Translations under genes and position numbers: made by a program
Part shown: piece after piece, positions 1-13,300 of the stretch
Position numbering within the stretch: position 1 is the stretch's first letter
Layout of the letters: each line of letters starts with the position of its first letter
Notes under the pieces: model-generated
Told to the model about the DNA's origin: nothing
The model's database searches: none
The model's input: only the letters and a program-made list of their open reading frames with translations
Assembly: GCF_958295425.1 (NCBI RefSeq)
Contig: NC_081141.1
Span: 15,945,087-16,009,086 of the forward strand
Direction of reading: 5' to 3'
Source: Solea solea
Lineage: Eukaryota > Chordata > Actinopteri > Pleuronectiformes > Soleidae
Length of the DNA: 64,000 nt

Positions 1-1265
1 GTGGCAGGTGGTTTGTCGTGTTTATGAAAGTTTTAGTTTGTTGCAGTTTTCACAAAAAAAAACAACATATTTCCTTAAAACTTGTTGATAGAGTTTGATA
101 TTGCCAAGAAATAACTTAGGTGTATGGTGTATGGTAAGGTGTATGCCACAGCTGCCCTAAATGAAAAGCACTGGTAATTATCAAAATGTTTTATGTTTCT
201 GTAATGGCGAATACACCAGTTTGTAGAAGCTCTTTAATCAGAATAATATTTTTTATGCTAAAATATAATTAATTTTCAAATGTACTGTTTTATAAAAAAA
301 AAATAGTAATGGACATTATTATTTCTTGATTAAGATGTCAAATTATAGTTATTTACAACATTTGGGTATAAAAAAGGTGGATTAGGTTTGTTATTTTACC
401 AAATAAATAACAATAACACTTTTCGTTTTAAACAAGTTTGTAAAAGATCACATGCTCCCGTTACGATCAGACGTTTCGATATGTGTATCATTTGCGTTTT
501 AAAATGACAGTAGCCTACTGAGCTAGCTCATAACAATGTAGCCACGTTCTGAAAACGTTCTGAAACGCACAGTGGATTATTTAAAAAACGTTTTTTAATC
601 CCTGTATGTGACTTCAAATGCACACTAACGTAATGTAGATTAACGACGTTAATGAAAACTCACCCCACACGAGCCTTCATTGCCTCCGATCAGATACGAG
701 GTTCGGGGGCGCTTTCTTTTCATCACGGGCTTCTTGGTGGATGTCGTCATCTCAGAAGTAACCACTTATTCTCATGTGCTGCCAATGTCTTTCTCCTTTG
801 GCCAATCCACCGGTTTGTTGTTCATAAACTCCGGAGAAAGTTTGCAATGATTAAGTCCACTAGCTTAAATGCTAACGAGTTAGCGAAATACGTCCGCTAG
901 CTTAAATGCTAACATATTAGCTATAAAGTCGGCACAAGCATATGTCTTGGTTAATAAGTACAGCCATGATTTTGTTCTTCTGCAATGTGTTTTTACTTGT
1001 CCATCTTCATTCAACGGTGAAAACACACGCAGCTTCTCCAAGCAGCAGTAACAGCAAGGAGCCTCCGCAGCAGCAGCTGCATATTAAGTAGCCATGTGTT
1101 TCCTCTGTGACGGCAGAAAAACAACAAAAGCACTGGAATGTGAAATCACCACACCCTAACTAGGAATCGATTCACAGCGATCAAACAACCCTAAGTTTAT
1201 TGTTTCAAGTCCCACAATACTGTGACTTGAAGCATTGAGTGGCTTCTTGAAAAAATGAAAATCCC

Positions 1266-1373
1266 TGTGCTAGTGCCTAGCACAAACAAAATGAGGGATT
1301 TTCATTTTTCATTTTTTTGTTTGTGCTAGTGCCTAGCACAAACAAAATGAGGATTTTCATTTTTTGTGTTAAG
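1266..1373. repeat. Two tandem copies of a 56-bp unit, each with a 19-bp palindrome
   Basis: The palindrome TGTGCTAGTGCCTAGCACA (8-bp arms, 3-bp centre) lies at 1266-1284 and again, identical, at 1322-1340. In both copies it is followed by the same AT-rich stretch beginning AACAAAATGAG. The spacing of 56 bp indicates a recent tandem duplication of a hairpin-forming unit. No gene context explains it. Confidence 0.8.
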
Positions 1374-1961
1374 CACTATATTTTTATCTGATCAGTATAA
1401 TTATTATTTATCAAAAAGAACAAAGGTTAGTGTATCTGAAATACATTATTGAGGAAAGTTCATTTGGCAAGTATTCATAAATATCTAATATAGAAATTTG
1501 CTTTACAATTGTATCATATACTAATATAACTTTTAACACAATGAGTTATGTTGAAATTAAATATCCTAGAATCCACAGATCTTCGTCTTACGTGATGTGA
1601 AACAGAGAAATGCTACACATCCTCACTGTTGCAATACTGTGCAGCCAAATATCACTAAAACTTGCACATTTATATTGAGTAATAGTGGATTAAAAATTGT
1701 CATTAAGAAATTGGGAAAGATATAGTGTAGTCAAGTGTAGTTCACATCCACAAATGAGTCTTTCCACTGTATAGGTCAGTGAAGGTCAGTGCTAAATAAT
1801 AAGTAACGGAAAAAAAACACACAACAACGGACAAAAATATTGGAGGATTAGATTGAGGACCCATTTTCAATAGATAATGGTTCATGTAATTTGAAAAGAG
1901 AAAAGAGAAACATAGACCAAAGTGTGACTGTTTCTGTATCATATTCCTGATATCAGTGTCT

Positions 1962-1983
1962 CTGTGTGTGTGTGTGTGTGTGT
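1962..1983. repeat. (TG)n microsatellite
   Basis: Uninterrupted TG dinucleotides in non-coding DNA upstream of the visible sh2b3 exons. Confidence 0.9.
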
Positions 1984-3044
1984 GATGTTGATAGAGAGTA
2001 GTGAACGATGACTCAATCTGAAATGAACAAGTGAAAACTGAAAAGTTGGTTCTGGGTCATAATGATATTACTGTGACGCGTCGTCATCAGATTGATCATT
2101 TAAATCCAGTTGTTGAGTTATTTTGTTTTTGTTTTTGCCATCTTTACAGTGACGTGAATGCAGTTTAAAAATATCTATTATAAGACTTATGTGCATTATG
2201 AATTGTTTGTTGTTTACTTTTTGAATAAGTAATCATATAAAATGTCGACACAGTGTCACTCATGGAACAAACAAGAACATGGAGTTGCTGTGTGAGATAA
2301 AACCATAAATCCTATCTGTACACAGGCCAACAGAGCAGCCTGTATTTGTATCTGAACTGCTTTGTACTTTTACATTGCAATTATTAGTTGTAATCTGATT
2401 ATTTGTTTGTACTCTTTGGTCTCTTTGACTTGTCCTCGAGTGTGTGAGCCTCAGACATAAACTCCACTGAACAAACTGAGAAACATGAAGATGCTTCCAA
2501 GTCAATCTAACAAGGTTTTAGATGATTTCTATGGAGCCCGGGATTGACACAGTGTTAAATATTATTAGAGCGACCTTTTGCTTACCCTTTGCAATCGTTT
2601 TCGGGAGTGTAGGAAAAATATTGCAAGGGAATGCAAAAAGTATTGCGCGCAACACAAAAGTTCTAGATTTGATACATAGAATGGTAAAAACTGTCCAAAG
2701 ATATTTCTTACTTACTAAGACTAAAATATGTAACTTCTGCCTAAACAGCTTATATCTGTGTCCTGAGTGTTTCTGATATTCAAAGAGGCAAGCTCAAGTC
2801 TTTAATCCTCTGTCATGTTGTGGGTAACTGAGTGTAGATTGGTTGGGAAAATGTCATTTTCTTCTCCTTAAACTTGGGCTCTGAATACTATAAAAAGCCA
2901 CTGTGCCACCTAATGACATTTACCTGATTTCCTTTTGCTTTTTTTAAGCATGAACACACACAGTTTTCCTACATTGCTGATTGGTGGTGTTGTTTAAGGA
3001 CATCATCTTGATGAGATCTTACAAAATACAGGAAGAAAAGGGGC

Positions 3045-3400
3045 AAAGGCAAATGTGTGTGTGTGTGTGTGTGTCTGTACTTGTATTTATATCTTTGTGA
3101 GGTCCAAAAAACACTAAAAAAACACATGGGGACACTTTGAGCTTGTGGGGACGTTTTGTCTGAGTCCTACAACATTAAAGGGCCTTTTTAGGCTTAAGAC
3201 CTGGTTTTAGGGTTAGGGATTGGCACTAAGTTATGATGGTTAAGGTTAGGGTTAGAATTGGCTTAAGGTTAGGGTTAAGGTAAGGGTTAGGCATTTAGTT
3301 GTAATGGTTAAGCTTAGATTAAGAGGCTAGGAGATGCATTATGTCTATGAGGGTTCTCATCATGAATGAAGCAACAAACGTGTGTGTGTGTGTGTGTGTC
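3045..3400 (+). repeat. Interspersed repeat with GGTTAG-rich core flanked by TG tracts
   Basis: The copy has TG tracts at both ends, a stretch with GGGGACACTTTGAGC, then GACCTGGTTTTAGGGTTAGG and degenerate GTTAGG/GTTAAGG words, and ends with ATGCATTATGTCTATGA. The same order occurs at 4800-5045 and, inverted, at 9720-9985, so this is a dispersed family and not a simple telomere remnant. The class is not known to me. Confidence 0.7.
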
Positions 3401-4799
3401 GCAGTAATCGAAAATATGCTGTGAGCTTGAACTTGCTCCCCTGTTGAAGCTGATTCACAGAAATCAGGCCTGTTAAGTTGTTGCTCAACCAGTCAGACAT
3501 CTGCTGTATGGTTTTCTTTTTTTCCTGCACAGACACATATGGTTCCTCAAAGATCCTCTGAGTCAGAAACTCATTCACATTCTCACAATACATTCCTCTC
3601 AATGAGTCACACTGGGCCCGCATGCTCACAGACACACGACCACAAACACACACAAACACACACATGCACAAAGTGCCACATCTTATAGCATCAGCAAGTA
3701 ACAACAGACAAACTGTGGTGAACATACTACACCATAAACAGCTGAAGAGACAGATTTTCCAACCAGGTGTTTGGAGATCCACCCCAATTTTTTGTATCTT
3801 GATTAATACCAAGCAGTTTTTTCCCTCACACCTGTATGTGTCTACATTTTTCCTCACAGATTCAGCAGATTTACACAGGTCACTTACAAGAAAACAAATT
3901 TTGCTCAAACATCCGGGACAAAAATTCAGCTGTGACAGCAATTTGGCACAAGTTCACTTTTAGTCACTTCCTCATTTACTGACTCAGATTGCACACATTG
4001 AGTCATATCCCTTTCAACTGTGTGTCACAGAGTATTTTTATTGATAATACGAGACACTGTGAAACCGTGAGTGTTTGGAGTTATGGAGTTCATTCACGAC
4101 ACTGTCAAGCTGAGGAAATTGGGCAGTGGGGGTGGTTGATCTATTCTTTTGATGTCGGTGTGCTCCTGTCCTGTTTTTATGTGTGTGTAGGATTAACATA
4201 GACATTCCTCAGGCTCACTCACTGTCACATAGACTCAAACTCATCCGGTGCACAAAGCTCTGGATTCTGTCCTGCTCTCTCATCCCTCTCCCCTCTCCTA
4301 CCCAGAAAACCTCACACTGAGTCTGTCGCTGTCTCTTCATCTTCTTTTTCTTGTGTGTTGCTTCTGCTACCTTCTGTCCTTGTTGTGCTTGGTCGCATTA
4401 TGTTCGTCCCATTACGATAATCCATCTGTTGCTGTTGTTTGTTGTTTGTTTGGAAGCAATTCACATTTTAATTGGTGGCAGTTCAGGGCACTGCCTAATA
4501 GGCCAGGTAATACAAGTCCAAAATGGAGGGAGAGCCCACAAACTACTCTCTTGCCACAAAAAAAACTTAATTAGAGGATACAGCATTTCACTCCACATCA
4601 TGTGGATGGAAACATTCTTATGGCTGACGTCCCAACCTGGTGCCACTTGGTCCTGATTTTGGCGACATCTTCAGTCTTTGTACACTATAGCACATACTGT
4701 GTGTATGATTTTATTTTTTTACCTCGCTTTCAAAGTAGCTGACTCTCTTCCCTGCTTTTGTTTTTCACAGACTTAATTTTGGCCCAGCATACCACAGTT

Positions 4800-5045
4800 C
4801 TGTCCACACGGCTGACCATGTGTGTTTGGGGCTTTGTGGGGACAAAAAATTGTTTAAAACATACAGAGTGAGGACATTTTGGCTGATCCTCACATCTGTA
4901 AAGGGCTTTTTGTGGGTTAAGACCTGGTTTAAGGGTTAGGGTTAGGCACATAGTTGTGATGGTTAAGGTAAGGGTAAGGGAAAATGCATTATGTCTATGA
5001 TGTGTCCTCATTATGAATAAACCACAAATGTGTGTGTGTGTGTTT
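4800..5045 (+). repeat. Second copy of the GGTTAG-core interspersed repeat
   Basis: It shares GTGGGGACA, GACCTGGTTTAAGGGTTAGG and ATGCATTATGTCTATGA with the copy at 3045-3400, in the same order and orientation, and also ends in a TG tract. Confidence 0.7.
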
Positions 5046-5210
5046 TTATCCAGTGACATTGTTGGTGCTTGTTTTCATCTTGGGGTTTAGAGACATATGA
5101 TTATTTGGAGTCCATCATTGTGCATTCATACACTATTGTTCCTCTGTCCAGCTGGATTTCGGAGTTTAAAAAGACAACCTTACTCCTAAAACTAATCCCG
5201 TATTGTATTC

Positions 5211-5213
<3 letters not shown>

Positions 5214-5251
<38 letters not shown>
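5214..5251. repeat. (GT)n microsatellite
   Basis: About 38 bp of uninterrupted GT dinucleotide in non-coding DNA. Confidence 0.95.
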
Positions 5252-5255
<4 letters not shown>

Positions 5256-6006
5256 AGTGTATATTATAAGTCAAAAGTCAGTGGTTTTGTTGGTGGTTTA
5301 GAGTACAAACTGAAAAGGTCACAGTACTGGGAGTTCACGCTGAGTGCCTTTGGTCAAAGAGACACCAGGAAGTCCATCCCTTTTCTTTAATTTAATACAG
5401 TTTGTCCTGGTGGTGTCTACCTTGGAGCTCTGCCATTGCAGCTCCCATCATGCACTTCTTCCTACATTTCTCTACATTTCTGTCACTCGGGATGTTTCAA
5501 ACTCAGGCATTCATACACATATGGACAGTTTTAAAGCTGAAAGGAGTGCATAGACTTTTGACAGAGAAGGAAATATCTTTGACTAATTTGAACCATTGAT
5601 TTAGTTATAATGTCAGCAAAAATCCCCAGTTTACAAACTCATTGAGTAATAATAAATACATGTCAGTCCCAGGCCTAGAGACATGTTATTTACACACCTG
5701 AACGCAGCATTACTCACAAGTTACAAGCTTAAATTAGGCTGTTTACTATGAAATACTTGTAGATTTGAATTGTAGCATCATGAGAATCACATGTTTAGTG
5801 ATAACTGTATGTTGCAAAATGCTTTACTTTCTGAGATTATGCACTATTTCTCAATGCGACATCCTCTTTCACTCCAGATTAACAGAAATTCTCGTTTATA
5901 TTCAGTTTAAATATTTGAGTCTTAATGTCTTATTAAACATTACCTAAAACGATGTCATTATATTTTCTTTTGTGTGGCACTGATTATGTTTTACTGTGTT
6001 TTTCAG

Positions 6007-7358
6007 GCTTCCAGTCCTAAGCTGACGACTCAGTGCTCCGATATCCAAGAGGTTCGTCGTTGCAACCGATTGGAGATGCCCGACAACATTAACACTTTTG
6101 TTTTAAAGGTATAAATATTAAATTGAATGTGTGTGTCAACAGCACTGAGAACACTGCCATTTTGTTTTGAACAGTTTTAGAAATGGGTTTCAGTTTCGTA
6201 CGTGTACATTCGTTCAGTGTTTTGTCCACGGTGTATTTGAATGCTTCCGTGTCTCTGCAGGTTAACCGAGGTAGCCTGTTATTTGAGACAGACAACGACC
6301 AGCAGGTCAGCTCCTGGACCACAGAGCTTAAAGAATGTATCAGCAACAGGTGAGAATCCTTGCAAATGCCATGACTACATTAGTGTTTGAGTTTACTCTG
6401 TTTTAAACACTGTGTATTCGTTTGCCTGGTATTGTTTTCCTCCTGTGAGTTGCAAAGTCAAAAATAGGGACGGGACAATTTGTGAGTCCATGCAGTGAAT
6501 TTCCATTATCAGGAGGATCATTAAATTAGGAATAACTATTAATATTTCTACGGCTTTATCCTCCACATGAGGGTCACAGGGGGTCACTGGTGCCAATCCC
6601 AGCTAACATAGGGTGAAAGGCGGGGAACACCCTGGACAGGTCGCCAGTCCATCACAGGGTCCACATAGAGACAAACAACCATGGACTCTCAAGCTACGGT
6701 CAATTTAGAGTGTCCAATTTACATAATCCCCAAACCTGCATTTTTTTGTACTGTGGGAGGAAACCGGAGAACCGGGGAAAACCCCCCCTGCACACGGGGA
6801 GAACATGTAAACTCCATGCACAAAGGCCCTTGTTCCCACTGGGGTCACGAACCTGGGTGTGCACACCTAACCTGCACACCTAGTGATTTATTGTAAAGTG
6901 TTAAGTTATTACAATAATATTGTGATTTGCCATTACTTGCGTCAGGATGATTGTGACATAACATATATAAAAAGGGGGGACAATATATCTCTGTACTATT
7001 TCTTTGAAGTGCAATATTGTTATGTAAAGGTGCGCCGGTCATTCTCATATGAGCGTCTTCTTTATTCACGCATGCATACATACTACACCAGGATATTGGT
7101 GTTCCATGTATTCTTTGAATGTTGCGTTGTACATGAGCTGAACTAAGTTGGCGGACTTCCTCACATAACCTCAAACAAGTTTCCATGGTTGCCGTCTTCT
7201 TTGTTGTCTCTGTGGACCAAAACAAGAGTGCCTCCAACTGGACTGGAAAGTGTGCTACAGGGCACATGAGCAGTCTGTGCAGACTCACACTGGAGGAGAG
7301 CGCAGCGCAGATATTGGCAGATGACATGAGATGCATTGGTTTTAATATTCTCTTTATC

Positions 7359-7390
<32 letters not shown>

Positions 7391-10300
7391 GTAAAACATG
7401 CACTTTTACTTTGGTTACCAGAAGTGTGGCAGATGCACAAGTCAGGATTGTGAGTAGAAATATTTACCACTTGGACTTTGGCTGTTCTGAGTGTCTGTGG
7501 GTGTGCTGGATGTTTACTCGTGCTGGGGAATGTATTTGCGAATGCAAGTATAATTTGAAGTGTGTGAACAAACATTTGTCTGTAGAATGTTGCTTTACAG
7601 TATTTCCGCTTCTTACGCCTATTTGTCGTAGGGCTGAAACAAATAGAGCAGGTCTGAGATGTGCTGTGTTTTGGAAAGTAACTGGGGGGGAAATGATCTA
7701 ACAAACTCACCAGTCAGGCTGAAATGATCACTCACTTTGTGAGGAATAATCACATTTCTGACGTAAACTTGAAGGATTTGGGTATATAACTTAAACATAT
7801 TTTAATACAAAAAAAATGCACATTATTAAGTCAATATTTAACTACGGAGATCTTAATAAGGCTAATGTCCCTATGATAGTATTAATTAAACATTACCATA
7901 CTTAAATCACAACTTGACTGGTTGCAGAACTTAGTGGCATGTCATTTCCTGTCAGTGTTGAATTGTTGTGTGTTGGGTTGTTGTTGTTTTTTTCAATCTT
8001 TTCATGACAAACAGAGTCCATGTGAGCATTTGTGCTGTTTGTGAGCACTTGTGTGTGTTGCTCTGGGAAAGGAAGTATGTGGGAGGTCTCAGACTCAGGA
8101 GAATCTCAGGACCTCTCTCTCATGTTCTGCAGATGTCTGGAATGCACACACACACACACCACAGCAGTACAGCAAACAGTCAACAAGGTCCATTCATACA
8201 ACAATATGATATATTATGTGTAGGCATCAAAATAAAAGTGTGTGTGAGCTCAACGAATAAACCTGATGTCAAAATTAAAAATCTGTATGATTATAAAGAT
8301 ATAATATGTAACATTTCTGCATAAAAATATCTAAAACAAAAAACACTGAGACTAATGAAAAATATTTTGTTGAGTAGTGTAATTAAATTAGCCAAAACAT
8401 GAGTTAACATTAAGTAGCCAACGGCCTTTTACATCTATTCAGAATTAAATAATATAATATGATAATAATTCAGTCATTATATTGCTTTACCTGTCACTGA
8501 TGCAAAATGAGACGACAAGACAACGATTCCCATGATCCCACGCTGCTTCCCAATGTCATTAAACCTGTTCTTTTCTTATTGTTTTGATTATAAAAGAGAC
8601 CCCGAGTGACCCCTACACAGAAATGACATACTGTGATTAAGACATCAGGTACAAACAGTCATAATAACTATACTAACTAACTATAACTATACATATATAT
8701 ATATATATTTTTTTATATAAAAGAAATGATAAAACTGTTAACTTAAAAAAAAAGAGCTTTTTGGACTTAGCATGTCCCCTCTAATGCTGCTCCCCAACAA
8801 CAATCAGACATTTATGACATCGTAATACTTTTTAAGGCAAGTTCTTTTTTTTAAATCCATAGAACATAGAACAGAAAACATTGTAATGTGTCATGTCAGG
8901 AATGGCACATGTGTACATAAAAAATGATCCGTAAAATGATGGATGGCCGTGTGTTCAGGATCAGGGTGGTGGGGTTTGTTGTGTGTGCTGGCTCACTGTG
9001 ACACTGTCATGGCTTACTTGGATATTTGAATGGAACAGAGCCATCGCTGGTGTTATTGGTTACACCTATGCTTTTCCTGCTCTGACATGTCAAAATATCT
9101 GCCGGGTAAAAAAAAAAAAAAAAAAAAGAGCTATTGTCTGAAAGTGTTTTGCGACTACCCACGTTGGTCTGTGTGATTCCTCCTGCTGAGACTCCATAAA
9201 TCTGTCAGAGAGATCGGGGAGGCAGAGAGAGTGGAGGAAGCTGTGCTGGCAGCCGTTTAAACGTGCTGCCCTTTAGATGTGGTGGAATGAGGTAGCTGTC
9301 TTTTGTTTCACCAAAACACTGCCCCTTTATCTCTAATCCTTGAATTTGAAACAATGCTGACTGGTAAGAAATGTCAGTGATTGTCACAAAAATAGAAGAA
9401 GAGAAGCACACACTTTCACACAGAGAGAGAGGAGTCTTCCTGTTATTCAGACCGCTGCAAACTCAAGTCACTGTCGCAGGATTTTCTCTGGCTTCCCTTT
9501 ATTTTCTGCACATGCACACACACACACACGTAGTCTGTAGATCTGGGTTTTTGTGTGCACAGGCATTTGTTAGTGCGTGCAGGTGTTTTTGTGTGTGTGG
9601 GCAGTGAAACAGAAACACTTTGGTTCACATCTGAACTGATGATTTGAACTCACTTCCTGTCTGTGCTTGGTGTCTTTGTGTTGCTTTAAACTGCTGTTTC
9701 CTCCACTTTCACCAGACTTGCATACACATACACACAAACTGGTCGCACATTATTTGTGTGGACTCTCAATGACATACCCTAACCCTAACCCAATGCATTC
9801 CCCCTTACCCTAACCGTAATCATCACAACTAAATGCCTAACCTTTAACCTAAACCTAATTCTAACCTAAGTTGTGTGGACCAGCTAAAATGTCCTCTCAA
9901 GGTCAAAATGTCCTCACAAAGATAGATTTGTTTGACAGTTCAGTCCACACAGCTTATTTAAGAAATGTACACACACACAGACACACAGAGGTTGGCACTG
10001 CTAGTCTTCTTAGGACACTGCATTGACTTCCATTCATTTGCACAGCCTTAAACAAAGCATTGTTCCTAACCATAGCCACAGCCATTTAATGCCTAACCTT
10101 ACACAGACCTCGTCAAATCTTAGTCCTAAACCTATCCTGTTCCTCAGAAATGACGTTCACTTTTTATGCCAGAAAAACAATTATTCATGCAAAACTGCAA
10201 AACAGTTATTGGTGCCGACCTCACAGTGGTGCATTTTTGATGATTTTATTAATTGTTAATATTTTTTTTAAATCCAGTGTATACGGATTAGACATCTAAT

Positions 10301-13300
10301 GGCGAGACGGGAGGTTGTAAGAGACTTCTCTGCTCTGCAGGGAACTACGGTGGCCTTCACACACCAGAAAGGATGGTGCTTGTGCAAGATGGCAGTCTCC
10401 CTTGCATACATAAATACACATAAAAGGCAACGAAAATCAAACAGTTTTGTTTACCCATGCATTTGGGTAGTAGATCCATTGTCTGCCAGTAAACGCACTT
10501 GACCTTGAACAACGATTATTCGATTATTAATAATTTATTAAATGAATTAAATAATCTATTTTGATCATCAGTTAATTGTTGGAGTGTTTTGTCATGCTGC
10601 CGTCATAAGCGCAGGGAATTCAACATTGTGTGTTTTATCGCCTATACTTACACTAAGGGGGACCACGAAAAAATGACTGAGTATTCTTTTTCCACACTTT
10701 GGCGACTGGAAGGGCCTCCAGAGTCCCAAATATAAGTATTGAAATGGTTAAAAAGTTGATTTTGCATAATATGTCCCCTTTAAATGAAATCAATAAACCT
10801 GATTCAGTTTGGTTTGTGAATAAAACATGACATTTAAAGTTTGGAAAAAACACTGATTAACATTTTCTGACATTTTACAGACCAAACAAGTACTCAATTA
10901 ACCAATAAAATGAAAATAATCTGTATATTATTTATATATAGTTATATAAATGTGTGTGATCACTGACCTGGGCCTCCTCAAATCTTACCTTTTAATACGC
11001 AGTAGTGTGGTGACACTTTTTATATTACTTTGTATTTTTTATGCTCTGGTCTATGTTTATGAAATATTTTTTTTTTTTAACACTGTGTGTCTTGAAGGCT
11101 GCTATAATGTTGATATTTTGTAAAGCACTTTGGTCACCTGTGGGCTATAAAATATAAAGTAGATTACGTGACGTTTTCTTTCTCTGTGCGTGTGTCTTGT
11201 CGTTCAGGTCAGGCAGCGTTGATCTGGAGCCGCTCCCTTCCCCAGCTGACAACTCTGCTCCAGCCAATCGCAGAGGAAGCTCAGCATCAGCGAGTCACAG
11301 TGAGTGCAGAGACCAGAGACGAGGGGGACTAATCAGACACGACCTCTGACAGTCAGGGCGTAGTTGTTGCACTCTGTCTCTTCTGGGAAAACAATCAGAA
11401 GATCAGACATGTTCTTCAACAACCAAGCTCATTCCTCGATCATTTAAGTGAAGACATACAGTAAATGACACTTACATTCAGCACAGTTTTACAAACCAAC
11501 CTCTTTAAAACCTTCTTGTACTTCATTTTGCACAGTTTGAAAGTTGTTTACAGCTGAATAATAATACCGTTCCCAGATGAACAACTGTTCGTAATAACAC
11601 TGTCAATGATGAGAGTAAGGCTCTTGTTATGTGCTTCAATTAAAGCGTACAATGCTTTATTCTCATCTTGGCCACATGGGGGCAGCAGAATATAAAGACA
11701 GCGCCACCTTTTGCCAGGCAATAATACAATGAGTGTGTTTGCAGATTTAAACATCACCTTTCACATTGCACTTTAGCTTTATGATTTAGAAGAATTAAAG
11801 CATTTTGTTTGTCTTTTTTTTCCTTCAAGGCCCCCTCACCTTCGCCTTACCGGAGCAGATCATCCAGAAGACAGACCACTTCCTCTTCTCCTACCCATGG
11901 TTCCATGGGCCCATCTCTCGCCTCAAGGCAGCCCACCTGGTTCAGAGCTCTGGACCAGAGGGACATGGAGTGTTTCTGGTCCGACAGAGCGAGACACGCA
12001 GGGGAGACTACGTCCTCACGTTTAACTACCAGGGAAAAGCAAAGGTTTGTCTCATTATGTCTGACACTGAGGTCACACCGACTTAAATATGTCATCCACA
12101 TAATGTTTAGTGCAATAAATGCTGACCACGAGAAGGACATGGTCGAGCTCTTGCTTTGACTCATACTAAGTGAAACGCTTCTGTGTGCAAAGGTCATTGA
12201 TTCAGTAGCTACTGGACGTGTATATTTCACCTGGACACAGACGTCCTCCTGTAGTGAAGGATGGGGGTGTGTACATCTGTATCCTGAAAAGAGTGTCTTT
12301 TCTCCTGTAGATGTAGATAGACTCACTGGAGTTAGAGAAAGCACTGCTCACATTTTACAGAGGTTCAGTTTCTGGGTTTTACCACAAACTTTCAGATGTG
12401 AAGAAGCCTCTTGGATGAGAGGCAAAACAAAACGTCATCAAGAAATCAAGAAATCAAGTTTAACTGCTACTGATTTAATGACTTTTGTATAATTATGATG
12501 ACGTGAAGGGCAAGTTAAGCCCTAAAATTGTATTTGCATGTGAACAACCAATACGAGGCTTTTGGAAAACGACGGTTTTCCAAAAACCCCACTAGACATC
12601 TTTTTTTTTATTCTCTTGTGTTTGAGTTTGTACACAGGAAAGTTTTATGGTCATGCTCCACATCTTCTTCGTTTGGTTTATTTCTGTGGCTTAAGACTCA
12701 ACACAACCTCGCTAAGACTCGCTAAATCTCGTCCTCATGTCTCTCTCGTCTTTCGACTCAACTCTTCGCCTTGTCTCTTGCAGCATCTGCGACTCTCTCT
12801 GACAGAATGGGGTCAGTGCAGGGTGCAGCACCTACGCTTCCCCTCGGTCATGGACATGCTCAGTCACTTCCGCCTCTTCCCCATCCCGCTGGAGTGTGGA
12901 GCCGCAGGTGCCGTCACGCTGTCCAGCTTCGTCGTGGCGGGAGTCAGCCCTCCGTCGCAGGGTGAGACGCTACCACCTACTTCTCATTCAAAGCATTTTG
13001 TGTTATAGTAAATGTTATAGTAAAAGAAAGAAAAACACTGTTGAGTGAGAAACAGGTTGACAATAATGGATTATGCAAAGGAATTTGATATTGGATCTTG
13101 TTTTTGTTGTTTTCACCATGAAAAATCCTTTTGCACATTATATGCATTAATAACATGTACAACTCTCATCTCTTTCTCCCTTTTACCAGGTCAGCTCTCC
13201 GGCGCTCTCCTGGTCCCTTTCTCCCTCCACCGTTGGAGCTCAGAGCCCAGCCTGGCTCACTGTAGTTTGGCCCGCAGCTCCAGTCAGCCCCCATCCTCCT

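Larger units (their letters stand above)
1..6006. other. Non-coding DNA left of the first visible sh2b3 exon
   Basis: No coding exon could be supported here on either strand. The first visible sh2b3 exon (6007-6108) opens in the middle of the PH domain behind a splice acceptor, so this stretch is most likely part of the intron that separates it from the large 5' coding exon outside the window. It holds a duplicated palindrome, TG microsatellites and two copies of a TTAGGG-like teleost repeat, listed separately. Open frames at 652-900, 2522-2776 and 3360-3941 run through low-complexity sequence and show no recognisable protein. Confidence 0.6.
6350..11207 (+). other. sh2b3: Large sh2b3 intron rich in interspersed repeats
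   Basis: This 4.9 kb intron separates the last PH-domain exon from the linker exon before the SH2 domain. Most of it is recognisable repeats: families described here at 6546, 8285, 9720 and 10265, plus a (TAA)n tract and an A19 tract near 9109. I see no further coding exon. Confidence 0.75.

Noticed and set aside
652..900. 82-codon plus-strand ORF upstream of the visible sh2b3 exons
   Set aside because: It has no recognisable domain and no splice or Kozak support, and its end overlaps a 37-bp direct repeat (TAGCTTAAATGCTAAC at about 861 and 898).
2522..2776. 84-codon plus-strand ORF, considered as a missing sh2b3 N-terminal exon
   Set aside because: The translation does not resemble the dimerisation or PH domain of SH2B proteins and there are no matching splice sites.
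3360..3941. 193-codon minus-strand ORF, the longest in the left part
   Set aside because: It is driven by TG/CA microsatellite and cysteine-rich noise; there is no known protein similarity and no conserved splice structure.
6845..7403. Overlapping ORFs on both strands around 7.2 kb
   Set aside because: Their poly-Ile and poly-Tyr ends come from the (TAA)n microsatellite; the frames contradict each other on opposite strands.
11847..12344. 165-codon minus-strand ORF opposite the SH2 exon
   Set aside because: It is the antisense shadow of the sh2b3 SH2 exon, whose plus-strand translation is the conserved one.
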